Shown: in pieces, positions 14,501 to 28,344 of the stretch
How the letters are laid out: every line of letters starts with the position of its first letter
Position numbering within the stretch: the stretch's first letter is position 1
Assembly: GCF_051401765.1 (NCBI RefSeq)
Contig: NC_135071.1
Coordinates: 16,098,961-16,162,960 of the forward strand
Origin: Calliopsis andreniformis
Taxonomy: Eukaryota > Arthropoda > Insecta > Hymenoptera > Andrenidae
Length of the DNA stretch: 64,000 nt
Reading direction: 5' to 3'
Position numbers and translations under genes: made by a program
Notes under the pieces: model-generated
Databases searched by the model: none
Told to the model about the DNA's origin: nothing
The model's input: only the letters and a program-made list of their open reading frames with translations

Positions 14501-16824
14501 GGCTGATGCTGCTTTAAAAATTGTAATAACCACGAAGCAGTACTTGTAATATAACTAAGTGTTAGAGCAGATAGTGCAGTAGCCTCGACGACGTCTATTT
14601 TATGTCTATTTTATGCCTGAATGTCTTATGACATAATTTGAACATCTTGAAAACATTCGACAGTGTACGTCTTAAAGACTGACGCTCTTGGACGTCTTGA
14701 AGATGCCTATTTTCTATCTGAACATCTTATAGAATATAAGATTCTTATATAAGCTTAGACATATCTTATACATAATTTATATTCTCGAATACATCTTATA
14801 AATGTCTTTAAAGGTGTTCTAAAGACATACTGATTTGTAGCTTCAAACATTTCAAAGTCATTTTTAATATTTTTAAGACTTCACTGATCTTTAAAACATT
14901 TTTAAAACGTCTCTGTGCTATATGAGAGAGCTGTTTAAAACAAGAATCTAGAGTTACTGAAAAAGCTACATATTAGATATATCTTCTCTGTTCCTCAAGA
15001 TATTTCATGAAATCACAAAAATCGCTGACTATGCACTTGCCTTAAAATGTCTCAGCGACCCAACAGGTGAGAGTGTCGCGTTCAGCAACGACCAGAGATC
15101 ACACCAGGAATGTAAATTTTGCACGAGCAACAGTCTCCTCCAGGTCTGGAATCCCGTGTAAGTGTAACGTCATGGACAACGCCACATATGGTTTCGTATG
15201 CGGCATGAATGGGTCGTGGCGCTAGCGAGCTTTTTGCCAGCGCGGAAGAAGCGGAGCTATTTATCAGTGGCCCTGCTCCGAGCATACTAAGCGGCCTTTT
15301 AATCAGCCAACGATTTTCCCCTACCCCTTACTGGAGAGAGAGATACGAAAAAGGAGTCCGGGAAACGGGGCGAATGTCAATCAAGGAAGGACGCTTTGTC
15401 GCAAAAAATTCTTGGGTCATCGGCCCAAATGTCTTCATCCTAAATTGATAGATGAGTCAAGAAAAATGAGAGAAAATTTTACTGAGACTCCGTCTTTAAT
15501 TATACAGAAAAATGTAATCCATTAAAAAGTTAGTAATATGAAAGTCTTAACACAATGGTCTACACGAAAAAAGTTCAACATTTTTAATACTCAGAATAAT
15601 AAAAATCAAAATCTGATTTTACAAAAATTCTTTGTCAATCTAGTTAGTTAAGAAAATAGTAAATCTCTATAGGACAAGTAGAAACTTCTAATTTGGAAAG
15701 TAGGAGAATTACTATTTTATATTTTTACAATTTTTATAGCAGACACCACTTTCAAGTCTAAAATTGATTTTAAAAAAATGAATATTAGTGAGGAAACTCG
15801 AATCACGAGAGAACAGTCAGACGTCAGATTCTTTCTCCTGAGGCAGGAAAATGGAAAGTCAGGGTAGCGCGAAGATCTTCAATCTTCCTGGCGCTTATCT
15901 CCTCCATAGTTTCCTCGAGAGAGCCCTCGAGGCTAGAACTGGAAAGGGTCGACATCCCGCGGCGACGCCATAAGGACGATGATAAAGATGAAGTTGATAC
16001 TCGCGGTTAGACAGAGGAATCAAGACTGGACGCTAGGAACGCGGACTTTCCAGCGTTACGTGTAACCCGGCGAGATTTTATCGCGCGTTACGACTTCGGC
16101 CATGAGGAAGGCTTTATGAGAAATTCGGTAAATCGAGGCGCGCGTGTGACGGCGCAACGATTTTCAAACTTCTTCACGATCTAAGTGCCCACCTTAAGGT
16201 CGATGGTAAATCTTTCCCCGAGGTCGTCTCTGAGATTCCTAAACGTGAGAACCTCTGTGCGTGAGTGGAAGATGTAGAGGAGGGTATCTCAGGGTCGAGG
16301 CTTGAGGTCGAACAATTCAATTTTTAGAATTATTTTGGGGAAAATACATCGTAACATGAGATTCTGAAATTTGATTCTTTTCTACATTAATAATGTGAAG
16401 GGTTGGAGAAACTTGTGATAGATATGTAGCAGATACATAGAATACATCTTTCAACTCTCAGTTAGTGTGATACACCTACCTGAAAAATTCACAATTTTTC
16501 ATGCTAGTAAAATATATGTATAACTAGTAAGTTATTATATTTACGAATAGTTTTCATATTAAATGTTAAAGAGTGAATCAATGGAAACCAGCTAGGGATA
16601 AAGCTTATTTAGGTACCTCTCAATTTTTCTTGTCATCTTACTCACCCCTTTTCCACCCTTTCATCATAGCCACTACCATTTCTCCAATTTCCAGTATTAC
16701 AGAGTGTGTCTATTCAGCTTCTTCGACCTAGTTTCTTTAAACTACCACCACTAAACCACGATAAATTAATGTTCATATAAAAGTAATTTTTCCATGAATT
16801 TTTTTTCTCCTTTGCTCTCTTCAG
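8541..16824. other. intergenic: alternating GC islands and AT-rich spacers
   Basis: Islands lie at about 8890-9300, 9760-10260, 10750-11350, 11950-12560, 13060-14400, 15090-15420 and 15880-16300. TATAAATA occurs at 9714 without a clear initiator. GCACAGTGG recurs at 10334 and 10805. G-runs lie at 13482-13515. No exon could be supported; an ATG ORF at 15209-15448 (79 codons) reads smoothly but has no known domain. Confidence 0.5.
14590..14830. repeat. degenerate tandem array with recurring (A/G)(A/C)(A/C)(A/G)TCTT words
   Basis: Words such as ATGTCTTA, ACATCTTGA, ACGTCTTAA, GACGTCTTGA and ACATCTTATA recur every 12-25 bp. Spacing is irregular, so this is an old, decayed repeat. Confidence 0.5.
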
Positions 16825-17011
16825 GGCCAAAAACTTCAATTTCGACATCTTGGACGAGGTTTCAGGGACTAGCAAGATGGGAATGACCAGCCTGCCAGAA
16901 AATCATCCGCCAGTCTGGCAGATCGTGATAAGAAAAAAATCATCGAGCCGGTTCGGGCACGACACAGCGAGGCAAGAGGGGGCAAATTCGAAGCTGACGC
17001 GGCCTGCCACG
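16825..17011 (+). other. candidate upstream exon, unproven
   Basis: A long pyrimidine run (ttttttctcctttgctctcttcag) ends at 16824, an excellent acceptor. The next 187 bases read 62 codons without a stop, beginning AKNFNFDILDEV, and reach a possible donor CACG|gtaata. The segment would end in phase 0, which is the phase the LIM1 exon at 35876 needs. I recognise no domain, and the donor is mediocre. It could be a 5' exon of apterous, an exon of another transcript, or chance. Confidence 0.22.
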
Positions 17012-19003
17012 GTAATACGGAGAGGGACATTACCATAAAGCCGAGAATTTTACGAGAATTATGTCCGACGTCCGAATCGCGGGTAGCGCCGCGGGATGCC
17101 CCGTGGCGTTCTCTGTCGTTATCAAAATTCCGTCACAATGGCCACACATCAACTCCCAGCGTGGCGTGTTTCCCCTTCGTCTACGCCTCTGTTGCGCTTT
17201 CTACACGGTGTGTCTATGTTTTCTAATTTCTTACCGAATAGCAGACTGGAACGGAACATAAGGGCGAACATTCTTTGTATTATTCATGAATAAAGAAGCT
17301 TTTATAGGCATAGCCTGAGATACTAAATCAAGATCTTTTTACCCAATTTTGATGCCTTCGTTCCAGCGTGGCTAATGTTTCTATAACCTGCTTTGAGATT
17401 GATTATATTACCGTGGTAGAGAGCTGATAATTTCTTGATGAGTTCTCGAATAGATACTTGGGAATATTATGAATATTTATGGGATTAAAAAGAAGTGATT
17501 TGTTTGGTTAACTTTTTAACAGATAATGACGTGTTTGATAATTCGTCGGATTGCTACTTAAAAATTTAAGAATCGTGTGACTATTTTTTCTTTAATATCT
17601 ACCTGTAGATTGAGAATTAGTTTTCTGAATCTTTTAGCAGGTTTCTCATTTTTTGGATATAGAGTTGTATGTATAGGTTTGAAAGGAAATGGAAATACGT
17701 ATCTATAAATCCTTGCTAGTTTAAATGTTACAGAGTATAAATTAGATTTTGAGTATTAAGTAGAAGAAGATTTATTATTTTTACGAAATGTTTGTAAAAA
17801 GGAAACTATAGATAGACCAGAAACTAATTTAAAGTGTTCGATTCTTAATTACATGATTATTCCTGGGATCACGATTAACATTTACACGAGTCGTTATTTG
17901 TGCGTGGAGTTATTAAAGGTATGTTTAACGATTTGTAGAGGCGTCGGGAAGCTAAAGTCGAGAAATAATATCAATATATTCAGGTATCAGGTTGTGGGAA
18001 ATGATTGGATCATTGGATACCCGAGAAGTTCATTTAAGGAGAGAGAAATGGCGAAGTTCGTTTTGATGTATGATTACACGTGACGGTGAAGTTCGTAGTT
18101 TATTTCTGAAATGTTGCCTGACTGTAGACTATTATACGCGAGCAGGTATTAAACGTAACTGGAGAATGAAATTCATAGAAAGGATAAAGTTTTAACAAAC
18201 TCATTTAAATTAACAAACCATTTATTCCTCTTTTTGTTAATACCTACTATACTTGCAAGGAAATAATCTTTGTAAGTACAAAGAATGTTTATGAAAATTC
18301 AATTCAATTTAATAATTAGTACTTTACATATATATTACTTAATGAATGTAACTAACACGTGTAATAAACACTTTTACATTTAATTATGAACCTGTATCAG
18401 CCATGCACCAGATACTTCTGATTATAATTAACGCTACAGCTAGTAATGTAATCATAGTAATTGTTCTAAAGCTGTTAAATACTTACTTGCTATACAATAT
18501 GTGGATAATTACTTTTAATTCACTTATTACTTTTCTTCTTTTAAACAAGTTTACATAGTTACATAGAATTGAAGCAGTGAATAAATTATGAAACTCTAGA
18601 ATGACGTCATATTTTCAAAAAAATCAAGTTAAAGTCTTAATTAAGATCTAGAATACAGAATTTATATTTTCAGAAAGAAGAAAAGACACTGAAAGAATCT
18701 CTTCTCTTAAAAACAAAAATTTAAAGGTAATTTTTTCACTGAAAAATTAGGATATGTTTGTGTCTTTAAGACACACAAATCCATAAGACAATATTGAAGT
18801 TGAAAACCTTGAACGTGAATATCTCGAAAACAGGAACGTGTGAAATGGATCAATTTGCCTTGCAACCACAGATATGAAACGTCTAAGGTACATACACTGA
18901 ATATCGCAGAACTCCATTCGTTTCGTGTCACCCGTTGGACGAAAGAAAACTCGCGCTGGGGGCAAGCGTTCAGGTAGCAAAACCGGCGTGGCTGCTGCGT
19001 TTT

Positions 19004-19080
19004 GTCGTCCTTCGTGCGTCGTCCTCGTCCACCTCCTCGTCATCGTCTTCCTCCGCCTCCTTCTTCTGCCCGTTGTCTTC
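19004..19080. repeat. pyrimidine-rich triplet tract (TCG/TCC/TTC)
   Basis: A 3-bp period of TCG, TCC, CTC and TTC runs through the tract. It could encode Ser or Arg/Glu runs in some frames but has no exon boundaries, so it is more likely an imperfect microsatellite in a GC-rich island. Confidence 0.6.
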
Positions 19081-20459
19081 CACAAAGTGAACCCGTCAGC
19101 GAATCGTACGTCGAATAACCATAAAGTCGTCGCTTTATGCTGGAATCGTATTCCAGCGTTCCCCGTGGACGTTCCGCGCAGGGATTAAAAGTCGTCGGTC
19201 CTTTAATCGTGCCGAAGGATATGACGCCATGGCACCATTCCGACCAGAGGACGATTATATACGAGGACCTGGGCCGAACTCACACAAAGATAAAATCGTG
19301 GATTTATCGGGGATAGAAGAGTCCGACGGACGCTATCGCTGACTTGATAAACTGGAGTTCAAAGTGTCGACGGTAAGGAAAGCCTGAATGCACGCTGCAC
19401 AGTGGCTCACGGTGTTGCTAGTGTGAAATCAGAGGACAGATTGAAGGGGATAGATTGTGAAGGTGATCCTTTGATACCTGAGAATTCTTCAACTTTTTTT
19501 TTCAATTAAAAGGGGTTGTAAATTTTACGACCATGGGCCAATAGATGGTTGCTATGCAAATAAGTTTTACTTTGTATGTGATGGAGTTGTTGGCATGGGA
19601 AATGAGAATCTTTTATTTTCGAGGTCATTGGAGTTTCTGAATGAAGGTTTTATCCCTTGGTTGGTATGGTGGAGACAGGGGATAATAAAACTAGTATTTT
19701 TCATGCAAAGTTATAGGTCATGCTAATACTGTACCAGCTGGGGTTTAAGAAATTTATTTTAATTCTGAAAATTGTTCTTGAAAACTGCACTTCAATTCTA
19801 TAGTGATACACTATTGGTCGTACTGTATATTTAAAGAACGAAGTATCGCATATCCATGTATCTACAGTATCATCGATTTCAAAGACTCAAGGAAGCACCC
19901 GCTAAAGAAGCAAGACCGGTAGAAGTCCCCTGAAAATGATTTCCCCTCGACGTAAGAATAACACTGTCGTAAGCCGCAATAGAGACCAAAAATACAAGGC
20001 ACAGTATTGTTTAGCTAGAACGATGAAACGACTTCAGAGGAGCGCCGACACCCGCGTTGGCTCGTGTCAACTTTCTGGCACACGACATCCTCGTTTGTCC
20101 ACGTTTGACGAGCCATGAATGAGGCAGCATCGACTTGTTTATCCAAGCTTTCGTCGTCGATTTCTAGTCTTCGATGTACCCCTTGTTCACACCCTTCGCG
20201 TCGTTAGCCAACTGCACCACTGCGTTGGCAACTTCTGACTTTGGAGTTAGGTAAATATAGTAGCAAGTAGAAACAGTGGTGAGCCATGAGGATGTCGCTT
20301 ATGGCCTCTGACAAGCGAAGAATAATTTATGAATGCTCATGAATGGTGGGCTGAGTGGGAAGGATTGTAGAAGTTGAGGAAAAAGTTAGGGGTGGTAGAT
20401 GTCTTTGAGGTTTTTGGGGTGTTTTGCATAAAGATTTTGAGCAACTGGATATGGATAGA

Positions 20460-20558
20460 CAAATATTCAAATATTTAAATGTTCAGGTGTTCAAATGTTC
20501 AAATATTCAAATATTCAAATATTCAAATATTCAAATATTCAAATATTCGAATTTTTCA
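20460..20558. repeat. minisatellite, 8-bp unit CAAATATT
   Basis: About eleven units of CAAATATT, with CAAATGTT variants at the 5' side. The core TTCAAA is the reverse complement of that in the 6.4-kb repeat. Confidence 0.9.
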
Positions 20559-23500
20559 AAAAATAGGCGCAAAGGAAACCTCTAATTCTATACCAAACTA
20601 ATTTATTATGTTCGGTAGCCTTTTTCCAACACCAAAACCAGTATTTGAAAAGTTCTACAAATCCACAAAATTTCAAACCTCTTCGACCTCCAGAACCCAA
20701 CACCTTCCCTAGGAAACACTTCCCCAAGAAAATCCTCCTCAATTATGCCACCACTGAGCACAAAAGAAACAACATTGCAACAACCAGCGAACAATATATC
20801 ACCGCGAGAATGGATTTCCGTGTCAGTTCCAAACGGCGAGCACCGTCTCAAATGAAATTATAAAAATTCCTTAAACAGCAACAGTTCTCCCTTCGTACCT
20901 TAACCAGGTCCGCCTCTAACCGTCAGCCATTTATCAGAACGCAATACGTTCCAGCGTTTCCTCTTTCCCCCATTTAAGGCAACGCGATCCTCCTACCGTT
21001 TTTTCCTATCTGAATCGCCTTTTTCCACCCTCCCCACCATCTGCCACCCCAGCGCACCCTAGCCGATGGTTTTTTCCGCCGGTGGATCGCGCGAAAAATC
21101 ACGTGTCCTGGAAGACACTGCGGCGGGCGGCAGGTAACGCGCTCCCTCGCCCATAAATACGCGTCCTTCCGCGCGTTTTTTCCTTCCGGCAGCCTCTCCG
21201 CCATATTTATGACGCTGAAAACGAGGCGATCCTCTAGGCCTAGGCGGGGTGAGGCCCCTGGAGGGACGAGATCCTCGTTACTCTCCGCGGTACGTTCGGT
21301 GTCGAGCATCCGGCGGCGCGATTTATTTGAGCTTCCGTCTTTATCGTAGGCCAGGATCACGGGCGAAAGAGGATATAGACCATAACCACTTTGCGCTCGT
21401 CGACTGGCTTCCTCGCGCTCGGCGAATCCCGTATCCTATTATACGCGAAAATGCTCGTGGGTGGGTGGCTCACGCAGGGGAAGGGGAAAAAAATGAAGGA
21501 AAAAAGCGAGGAGAGAATAAACGCGAAGACTCATTAAGGGGCTCGATGATAAAGTGAGTTATGGTCACTCGACGCGGGAATGGAGCCATTGCGAAGTGTG
21601 ATCGTAACAGTGTATCTAGCTTGTTGCTTCCGCGGTTATGTTACTGTTCTTTTTTTCATTTGCGCTGGGCAACTGCTCGCCGTTCTACGAAGGGATTCTT
21701 CTGAATGGATGGTAGTGGCGGTTGGTGGCAGGTGAAGAATTATGGTTGGGTTCTTTTGTAACTTTGTTGCTAGTTCTCCTTTTCTTTGCTCCTTGATTTA
21801 GAAGTCGGAGAATTCATGAGGATTCAGAAGATTGCCTAGCTTCTAAAGCTTCAAACAGGTGCCTACTCTAAAACTATGTTTTCTGAATTTAAGATGTCTC
21901 TGGATTAACTCAGGTGCAGTTTATTCAGATTCCTTTAGTTTCCAAATTCGACGTAATGTGAAACTCGAGCAGGTTCCAAACACTATCCCAAATTCTACTT
22001 GACAGTAGTACGTACCTAGTTTACTCCAGCGAAACTGGAATCGTGATAATTACTAAACTCCCAGCGAAATTTCTGCAGGATCCTCGAACAACTGTCCTAC
22101 CGTAGTACTTCCAAAAATCTGGTGAAAGGGCTGGAGGACACCGAAAGTTTCTGACCATGATTCAGGCCGATAATTAAATGGAAATCAATTAAGGCATCCA
22201 CTCGAGGCCGGCCCAGTTACAGTTGCCTATCTCACGAATCAGAGGCAAGAACACTTCGGTGTTCAGGCGAGACTTTGGGTTCAAGGAGCGAAACGAAGTG
22301 TGCGAGGAATCGCGTCTCGTATTAAGCAGACAGCGCGAAGATACCAACAGCCAGACAGTTACCAACAGCCGCCTTTCCATTTCATTTTTTTTCCCCCCCG
22401 CTTCGTCTCATCGAGATCGTTCTTTTCACCTCGACTCATTTTTGCTGGAACTCGATGGTCACAGAGTGTAACGTCGGTATCGGGCAGGAATAATTCATAT
22501 TTATGCGATAGAAAAATGTGGACGGCCTACGCATCGCGATAGCCTTCCTTTTTTTCCGCTTCCCCTCGAGAAGACGTCGAGCATTTGTTTTAGATCCCCT
22601 GATACTTTGTTACTTATAATTTCAAATTTGTTGAACGTGATCGTGCTTCGAGAAAATACCTGTCCGACTCGCGGAGATCGTTTTGTGAGTGAAATGAGAA
22701 GTTCTCAATTGCGATTTCACTAGCGACTTCAGGATGGAAGTCGATTTTTACTCGTGACCGTACCTTTCCAATTTCTGGAGTACAGATGTGGAGTACACAA
22801 TTACTGGAGTACAGATAAGATCAGAAGCTATGCGTACTTCGCTCGTCGATGATCAATCACCTAGTGAGGTGTGAAATTTATACATAAGTCGAAGTCACTT
22901 TCAAATTCATCAGAAATAAAACAAAATTATAAATTATATCCTTGTTGCCTTTACTACACGGTCAGTTTAATTTTTAAGTAGAATTCTTCGTAGTATCTAC
23001 AATCTCGCGCAGTCTGTCGACTACCGTCTCATTCCACTGCCGCCAGGTAGATCAATTTCCTCCACTCCCCTATTCCACTTGTTCACCGCAGCTCACGTAA
23101 CCTTCTCATGAATTTTTTAATCTCCCCTCTCAAGATCTACAAGCTTTAAGAGTTTTGTCGTGTACGAAGATTGTCACATCCTGGCTATTGCTAGCTCAGC
23201 GTATTGTCAGCTTAGCTTAGCGGTTTTCTAAGTAACTATAAATTTAGCCAAGAGCGCAAGGTTATTGGACAACTGCGCACCAAACATCACCCCGTAGAAC
23301 AAGAATTCCAGAGAGCCAAGTCTTGGATTGAGCAGAGCCAATTCATTACTTCATCGTCTATTTTTACTTAAGGACGAGCTTTGCTATCCCAGAGCAATTT
23401 TCGAAGATCCTGAGCAGCGATGGTCCCCTATTCCTAAGCATGTCCACGAGACCCGAAGCAGGTGGGTCGGGACGATGCTAACCGAGATACGGTACCATGA

Positions 23501-24221
23501 ACACGCGGCAGTGCCGCATGGGCGGGCAGGGGAGGGAAGTATGGTTTTCTTATAGAGTGTGAGATGCATTTTTCAGCTTCCATTTGCAGACAATCGACGC
23601 GGTAATCACGGGTTGGGCGCCGGAAGCCGAGAAGATATTCGCGCGCTCGCGATCAGATAACCCTACACTGCCTTTGCCTGACCTGCCTTGCTTTCTTATT
23701 CCTCCTACCCGTCCGCCCCCTCTCGTCCTGGCCCCGTTGCCAACCGTCGCCTCCTGTTTCGCCTGACAGGCAGGCATATCGCCCAGGGAACAATGAGACG
23801 AACTTAACAGGATCCGTGAAAAAGTGAGAAGCCGAACGCGGAACGGATCGTTATCTGGCCAGATCTGATTCACTGCCTACAAGCTTGCGCGGCGCTGATT
23901 GTGTTTATGAAGTGGCCGACCGTTCCCTGAATGGGGAGGATGGATTAATTAGATTTCGAAGAACGTTGCGGTGAAAGCTCGGCCGCGTTCTGCCTTGCCT
24001 CGTCACGAGCTGAATGAAACCCGACTAATTCACGCGGAGCCGGTGTGTCGGTTCTTTATTGAAGCCTTTTTCGGTGTTCGAATATTGTTCGTCAGAGTTG
24101 CCGAGTTTTTTAAATAGAAGAATTCCAGGGGAGGTGATTTTTGGAACGTACCAGTGTTTGGTATTTTTAGTATCTCTTGATACAGACTTAAGCTTCTCAT
24201 TTTGAGTGATCATCATCATCT

Positions 24222-24549
24222 AAACTCTGACCCAGTGGTTGGATCAGTTCCAACCTCCTCGTGCTCAGCGTTCACCTGCACCTAGGACAATCCTAGTAAC
24301 CTGTACATTCTCTCAGCAGTGCCCCCTCCATCTCAGCTCAATCTTCCTCATATCTTCACCATAACCCCAAACTCCGACCACTGATCCAACCTCCTCATGG
24401 TCAGCGTTCGCCTCAACCTCGAAGACTCCTACGCACTCGAATCTTCTATCAGCAGTACTGATCCCCTCCACCTCAGCTGAATCTTCCTAATATCCTCCCC
24501 CTAACCCCAAACTCTGACCACTGATCCCACCTCCTCACGGTCAGCGTTT
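24222..24549. repeat. tandem repeat, unit 140-147 bp, about 2.3 copies
   Basis: Units start at 24222, 24369 and 24509, each with AAACTC.GACC followed by a CCACCTCCTC- or CCAACCTCCTC-type block and TCAGCGTT. Units also share CCTCAGCT.AATCTTCCT. The third unit is cut short at the edge of the GC-rich island that follows. Confidence 0.75.
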
Positions 24550-25399
24550 CGGTAGCGATCAGCGTGGAGCATCGGCCAGTCCGCTTCCTGAAGTTCCCGT
24601 GGCACCGATCGGCCTGGTTGTACGGCGTCCAGGGCCCGGAAGATCACCGGGTATACGTCTCCCGCGGGGAAACGCACCATTTATCCACGTCAGCCTCATT
24701 CACCAACACCGGTGTCTCGGCCGCAATCTACGATCCTTACCCACGTGACGGTGCCGCACATAAATATACTTGATGCACGCGCACACGCACCGCGGCGGTT
24801 CACATCCCCCTCACCTTCCCGCCCTTACCTCCCCTGTCCCCGTTCCGCAGCTCGTCTCTTCCTTCTCCGTTCGTCGCGGCGCGGCGTCGCTGGCTGCGTC
24901 CTTCTCCGAGATGCAAGCTCGAGCAACACAGGAACGCACGGTACACGCGAGACCGCGTGGAACACACGTTCCGTGATCAAAGAGGGACCTTTGCCAGTGG
25001 ACAGGTGTGCGTGGCGCGCACGTACACGCTCACACTGACAGGGGAACGGTTCGTCTGTGAGCGAGGACCAGGCATTGTGCGTGTGGCCGTGTAGGCACAC
25101 GTGGAAGAGGCGACCGCGGCAGATTCACACTGGAAGAGCCGGCATCCTGCTGCTTGGGCGGCTGACTGCGGATAGACGTCGCGATAAAACGCGGTTAACA
25201 CGGAAATTAACCGTTATATCTTTGCACTTATTTACTCTTACGCCGGCAGATAACCTAGCCAGCGCCAAGCCGTATTTTACATAATGCGATCGGGACAGGC
25301 TCTGCCCGAAACGGGATCCGTTACTGGCTTCCCTGAGTCTGCCTGGTTTGGGAGAGGGTGTAGGTTGTCGTTAGGGACTCTGAGGTCACCTGGAGTTGG

Positions 25400-25960
25400 A
25401 GAGGTTTGGGGACTTGGGTTGGAAGGTGGTTGCTGGGTTGGATTTGTGGGGTGTTATGAGGTGGGGCTATCGTGATTGATTCTGACTGGAGAAGATGGTT
25501 CTATTAGAATTTCTTGGGTACCTGAGCGACATGTCACTTTAGGAAGGGTGAGTCAAGTTGAGTTCAGATGTAGTTTCTAGATTTTGGAGGTTCTTTGAGA
25601 CACTTAGCTAAAGTCCTCTAGTCCTTTGAAGCACAGTTTAAGAACTAAGAGGCAAAATTTGAGCAGAATTGAACCCTCCAGCTCATGAAATTTACGGAAG
25701 AAAAGTGATGGTAATTGCAAAGAGAGGAAGTTTGCTGAGAGGTTTCGGTTCGAGGGTGGTTGGTGAATTGGATTTGAGCGGCGGCATGAGATGAAGGGTA
25801 TAGTGATTGAGTCTGAGTGCAGGAAGCGGTTCCATGAAACAGATTAATGATATGTAGAAGCACGTAGGAGCAAGTCCAAGTTTAACAGAGCCTCGGTGTA
25901 TTTTGGAATGACCACAGGATATGTCACTGCTTCTTTGAGATACTTGGACGATACTAAACG
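25400..25960. repeat. diverged duplication, offset about 338 bp
   Basis: The stretch from GAGAGGTTT near 25400 to about 25620 is echoed from about 25737 to 25960. Shared words in order include GAGAGGTTT, AGGTGGTTG / GGGTGGTTGG, TTGGATTTG, GTGATTGA.TCTGA, ATGTCACT and TTCTTTGAGA. The copies are old and gapped, and have no coding signs. Confidence 0.5.
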
Positions 25961-28244
25961 ACAGATAAAATTCAAACAAAATTTACGATAGTAGCAGTCT
26001 ACTTTCAGAGACTGTGTAAAGGAAATTGTACTAACAGTGTCTTATTTTCCTTTTCATCGTCGAATTTCATTAAACATTTAAAGCTTTCCTCCCTTCTTTC
26101 AGAACGATCCCTTTATTACTTTTACTGGCGACGTTAAAATCAGAGTTGGAACATCCGAACATGAATTTTCGAGTGAACCAAGTTTAGCTTGATCTGCTGC
26201 CAGGTTATGAAATTCATTATGCTGGGTCAGCGCAATATCAGGAAACCAACGAAGGCTCCAAGGTGGCTTATTTGATGCTGACTTACTCAAGTGTTTTATC
26301 CAACGATGTATTCTGACAGTTTCTTAGAAGATAAGACATGGCGCACAAAACGTTAGTGATAGTTAATTTCATTTTATTACAGTATCTTTGGAGCATCGGC
26401 TTTTGTTGTTTCATGTCACGAGCTGTTTCTGCTCCAATGCGCTCTAATCCTCCGTGAATTTATTTTAACAAGAACTTGCCATTAAATCATGCAAGTGTCC
26501 AACCTGGCCACGACACTGTTGTTTTACGAGCATACATGTATATAGAAAAATATTTAAGGAATGCAGATAATATAGAATAAGTAGATTCAATAAATAATAC
26601 ACACCATAATGTAGAGTTCAGGGTTTCATTTCATCAAGGAAAGGAAATTCAAAAGGAAACAGTAAGGCTGTGAGTACAGTAATAATATTCTGACGAATAT
26701 GTCTCAATTATTTTTTTATAAACTCAGTACAAATACAGACATAATCGTCAGAACATCAGATCGCCAGAAAACGCATCCACTGTAATCACAGCCTAAACCT
26801 GCTTCAGATTAAAAACGTGAGAACTAAGTGAGTGCAACTTTCAACCAAAATAGCATACTTGGAGAACCAATCCCAGAGATTTCCACTTCCCATCAACACC
26901 TACTTGCATAACAATAAAAACAGCCCAAGATGAGCTCCCAAAGGCCTCATCATCTTACGTAACGTCCCAAAGGGCCTCACCCCGAGTGAAACACAAAGGA
27001 GAGCCCACGTGTCTCGAGCTCCAGTTTTTCCAGCTCGAGGAAGGGTGCCAAAGGGTCCCACGTCCCTCGACGCCGACCCATCCCAAATGACCAAAAGTCC
27101 CGTCAGCGGCTCGCGAAAGGAAGCAACCTCGGTCCGTCGAGGCGTCGTCGAAAACAGCCTCGAGCAGCATCCACCAGATGACTCCCATTCACGGCACGGT
27201 CCGTGGATGCTGGTGGGACCAGCGTTCCATCTCCAACTCCTCTCCTTCGCCGTTTCCCATCAGCACGGTGTCAGTCTGAATAGCAAGTCGACCAATGGGA
27301 CGACGGCTTTATCTTCGCCCTGTCCTCCCATTGGCTGGAACCGGTTAGGTTTCTATCGAGCGGGCGTCAGAAGGCCGCGCCTAGCGGTGAGGTTGCTGCT
27401 TCGGATCTGGGGTTACTGTACCTTCGCTTTCCCCTCCAGCTGGCCGAGTAAGGATGCCGGGGGACGCGCGCGGCCAGGAGAGCTGAGGAGAAAGAGAGAG
27501 AGAGGGACGGTTGGTGGTCGAGGGGAGAGGGAGAGGAGATAGACCTAGCACTCGTCTTCTTCTTCGTTAATATCGCCTCCAGCCGTCCCTCCGCTAGGCC
27601 GTTTCGAAACTCCCTGATCGATATGACGTCGCATCCCTGTTGTATCTTCGAGTGCACCCTCCCCGGGTGACAGCCTCGCTCTCTCGACGTCTTACGATCC
27701 TCTCCCGTCTGTAATCCCCAGATTGCGAGACTGCCAGACCGAGAGTCCGCTGATTGAGAGGTCTTCGGACTTTTTTGCCCCTTATTGCGGGGAAACGGGG
27801 TTGCGACCTGTGCGGGGCCGATTGATTCTTAGGAGATTCGAGGAGTGGAATTGGTTCTTGCGATTGGAGAGCAGACTCTGCAGGGGGAGGTCTGCAGCGA
27901 CTCGACTAGGAGATACAATTAAATTAACCGTCACGTTTTGGCTCCTCTGTCGCTGCCCTACTCGAGACGATTGCTTCCGCGACAGTGTTTGTCGTCTACC
28001 GTAAATACGGGAGGATCGATCAGACGAAAGTTCGTGTTTGCTAGGAGCGATCAATCTCTCGGGAGCAGACTCGGACGTGGCTCGATATTGTGCTTTCCTA
28101 TTGTTCCACTTTCCATAAACGTCCGTCGGCGCGGGCTCCGCTATTAATTCGAAGAAAGTCATCGAACGTAATTGCCGTGAAATCCCGCGATCGACCGCGA
28201 CCGCCCGAAACGGGGCAAGAAGCTGTTGACCAGTGGTAACGGCG

Positions 28245-28253
28245 TATAAAAGG
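28245..28253 (+). promoter_or_regulatory. TATA-box-like element TATAAAAGG
   Basis: TATAAAAGG sits in a GC-rich context (ggcgTATAAAAGGcgagg), a textbook arrangement for a core promoter. It lies in the 27.0-28.6 kb island, which also has two CCAAT-type sites (CCAATGGG at 27292, CCCATTGG at 27327) and a GA repeat at 28326. No clear initiator was seen about 30 bp downstream. It might drive an apterous 5' exon or a noncoding transcript. Confidence 0.3.
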
Positions 28254-28325
28254 CGAGGCCCGATTTGTAGAGGCTCGTGCACACGATTGTGCCACCCGCG
28301 GTTAATGAACCTAATGGGATATATC

Positions 28326-28344
28326 GAGAGAGAGAGAGAGAGAG
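28326..28344. repeat. (GA)n microsatellite
   Basis: Nine to ten GA units, about 75 bp downstream of the TATAAAAGG element. Confidence 0.9.

Larger units (their letters stand above)
17012..24221. other. intergenic: AT-rich 17280-18900, islands after
   Basis: The stretch 17280-18900 is AT-rich with nothing visible. Islands follow at about 18900-19350, 20960-21560, 22180-22600 and 23250-24020. GCACAGTGG occurs at 19397. No gene is supported. Confidence 0.5.

Noticed and set aside
15209..15448. 79-codon ORF with smooth-looking sequence
   Set aside because: No recognised domain, no splice context and a GC-rich island setting; not strong enough to call.
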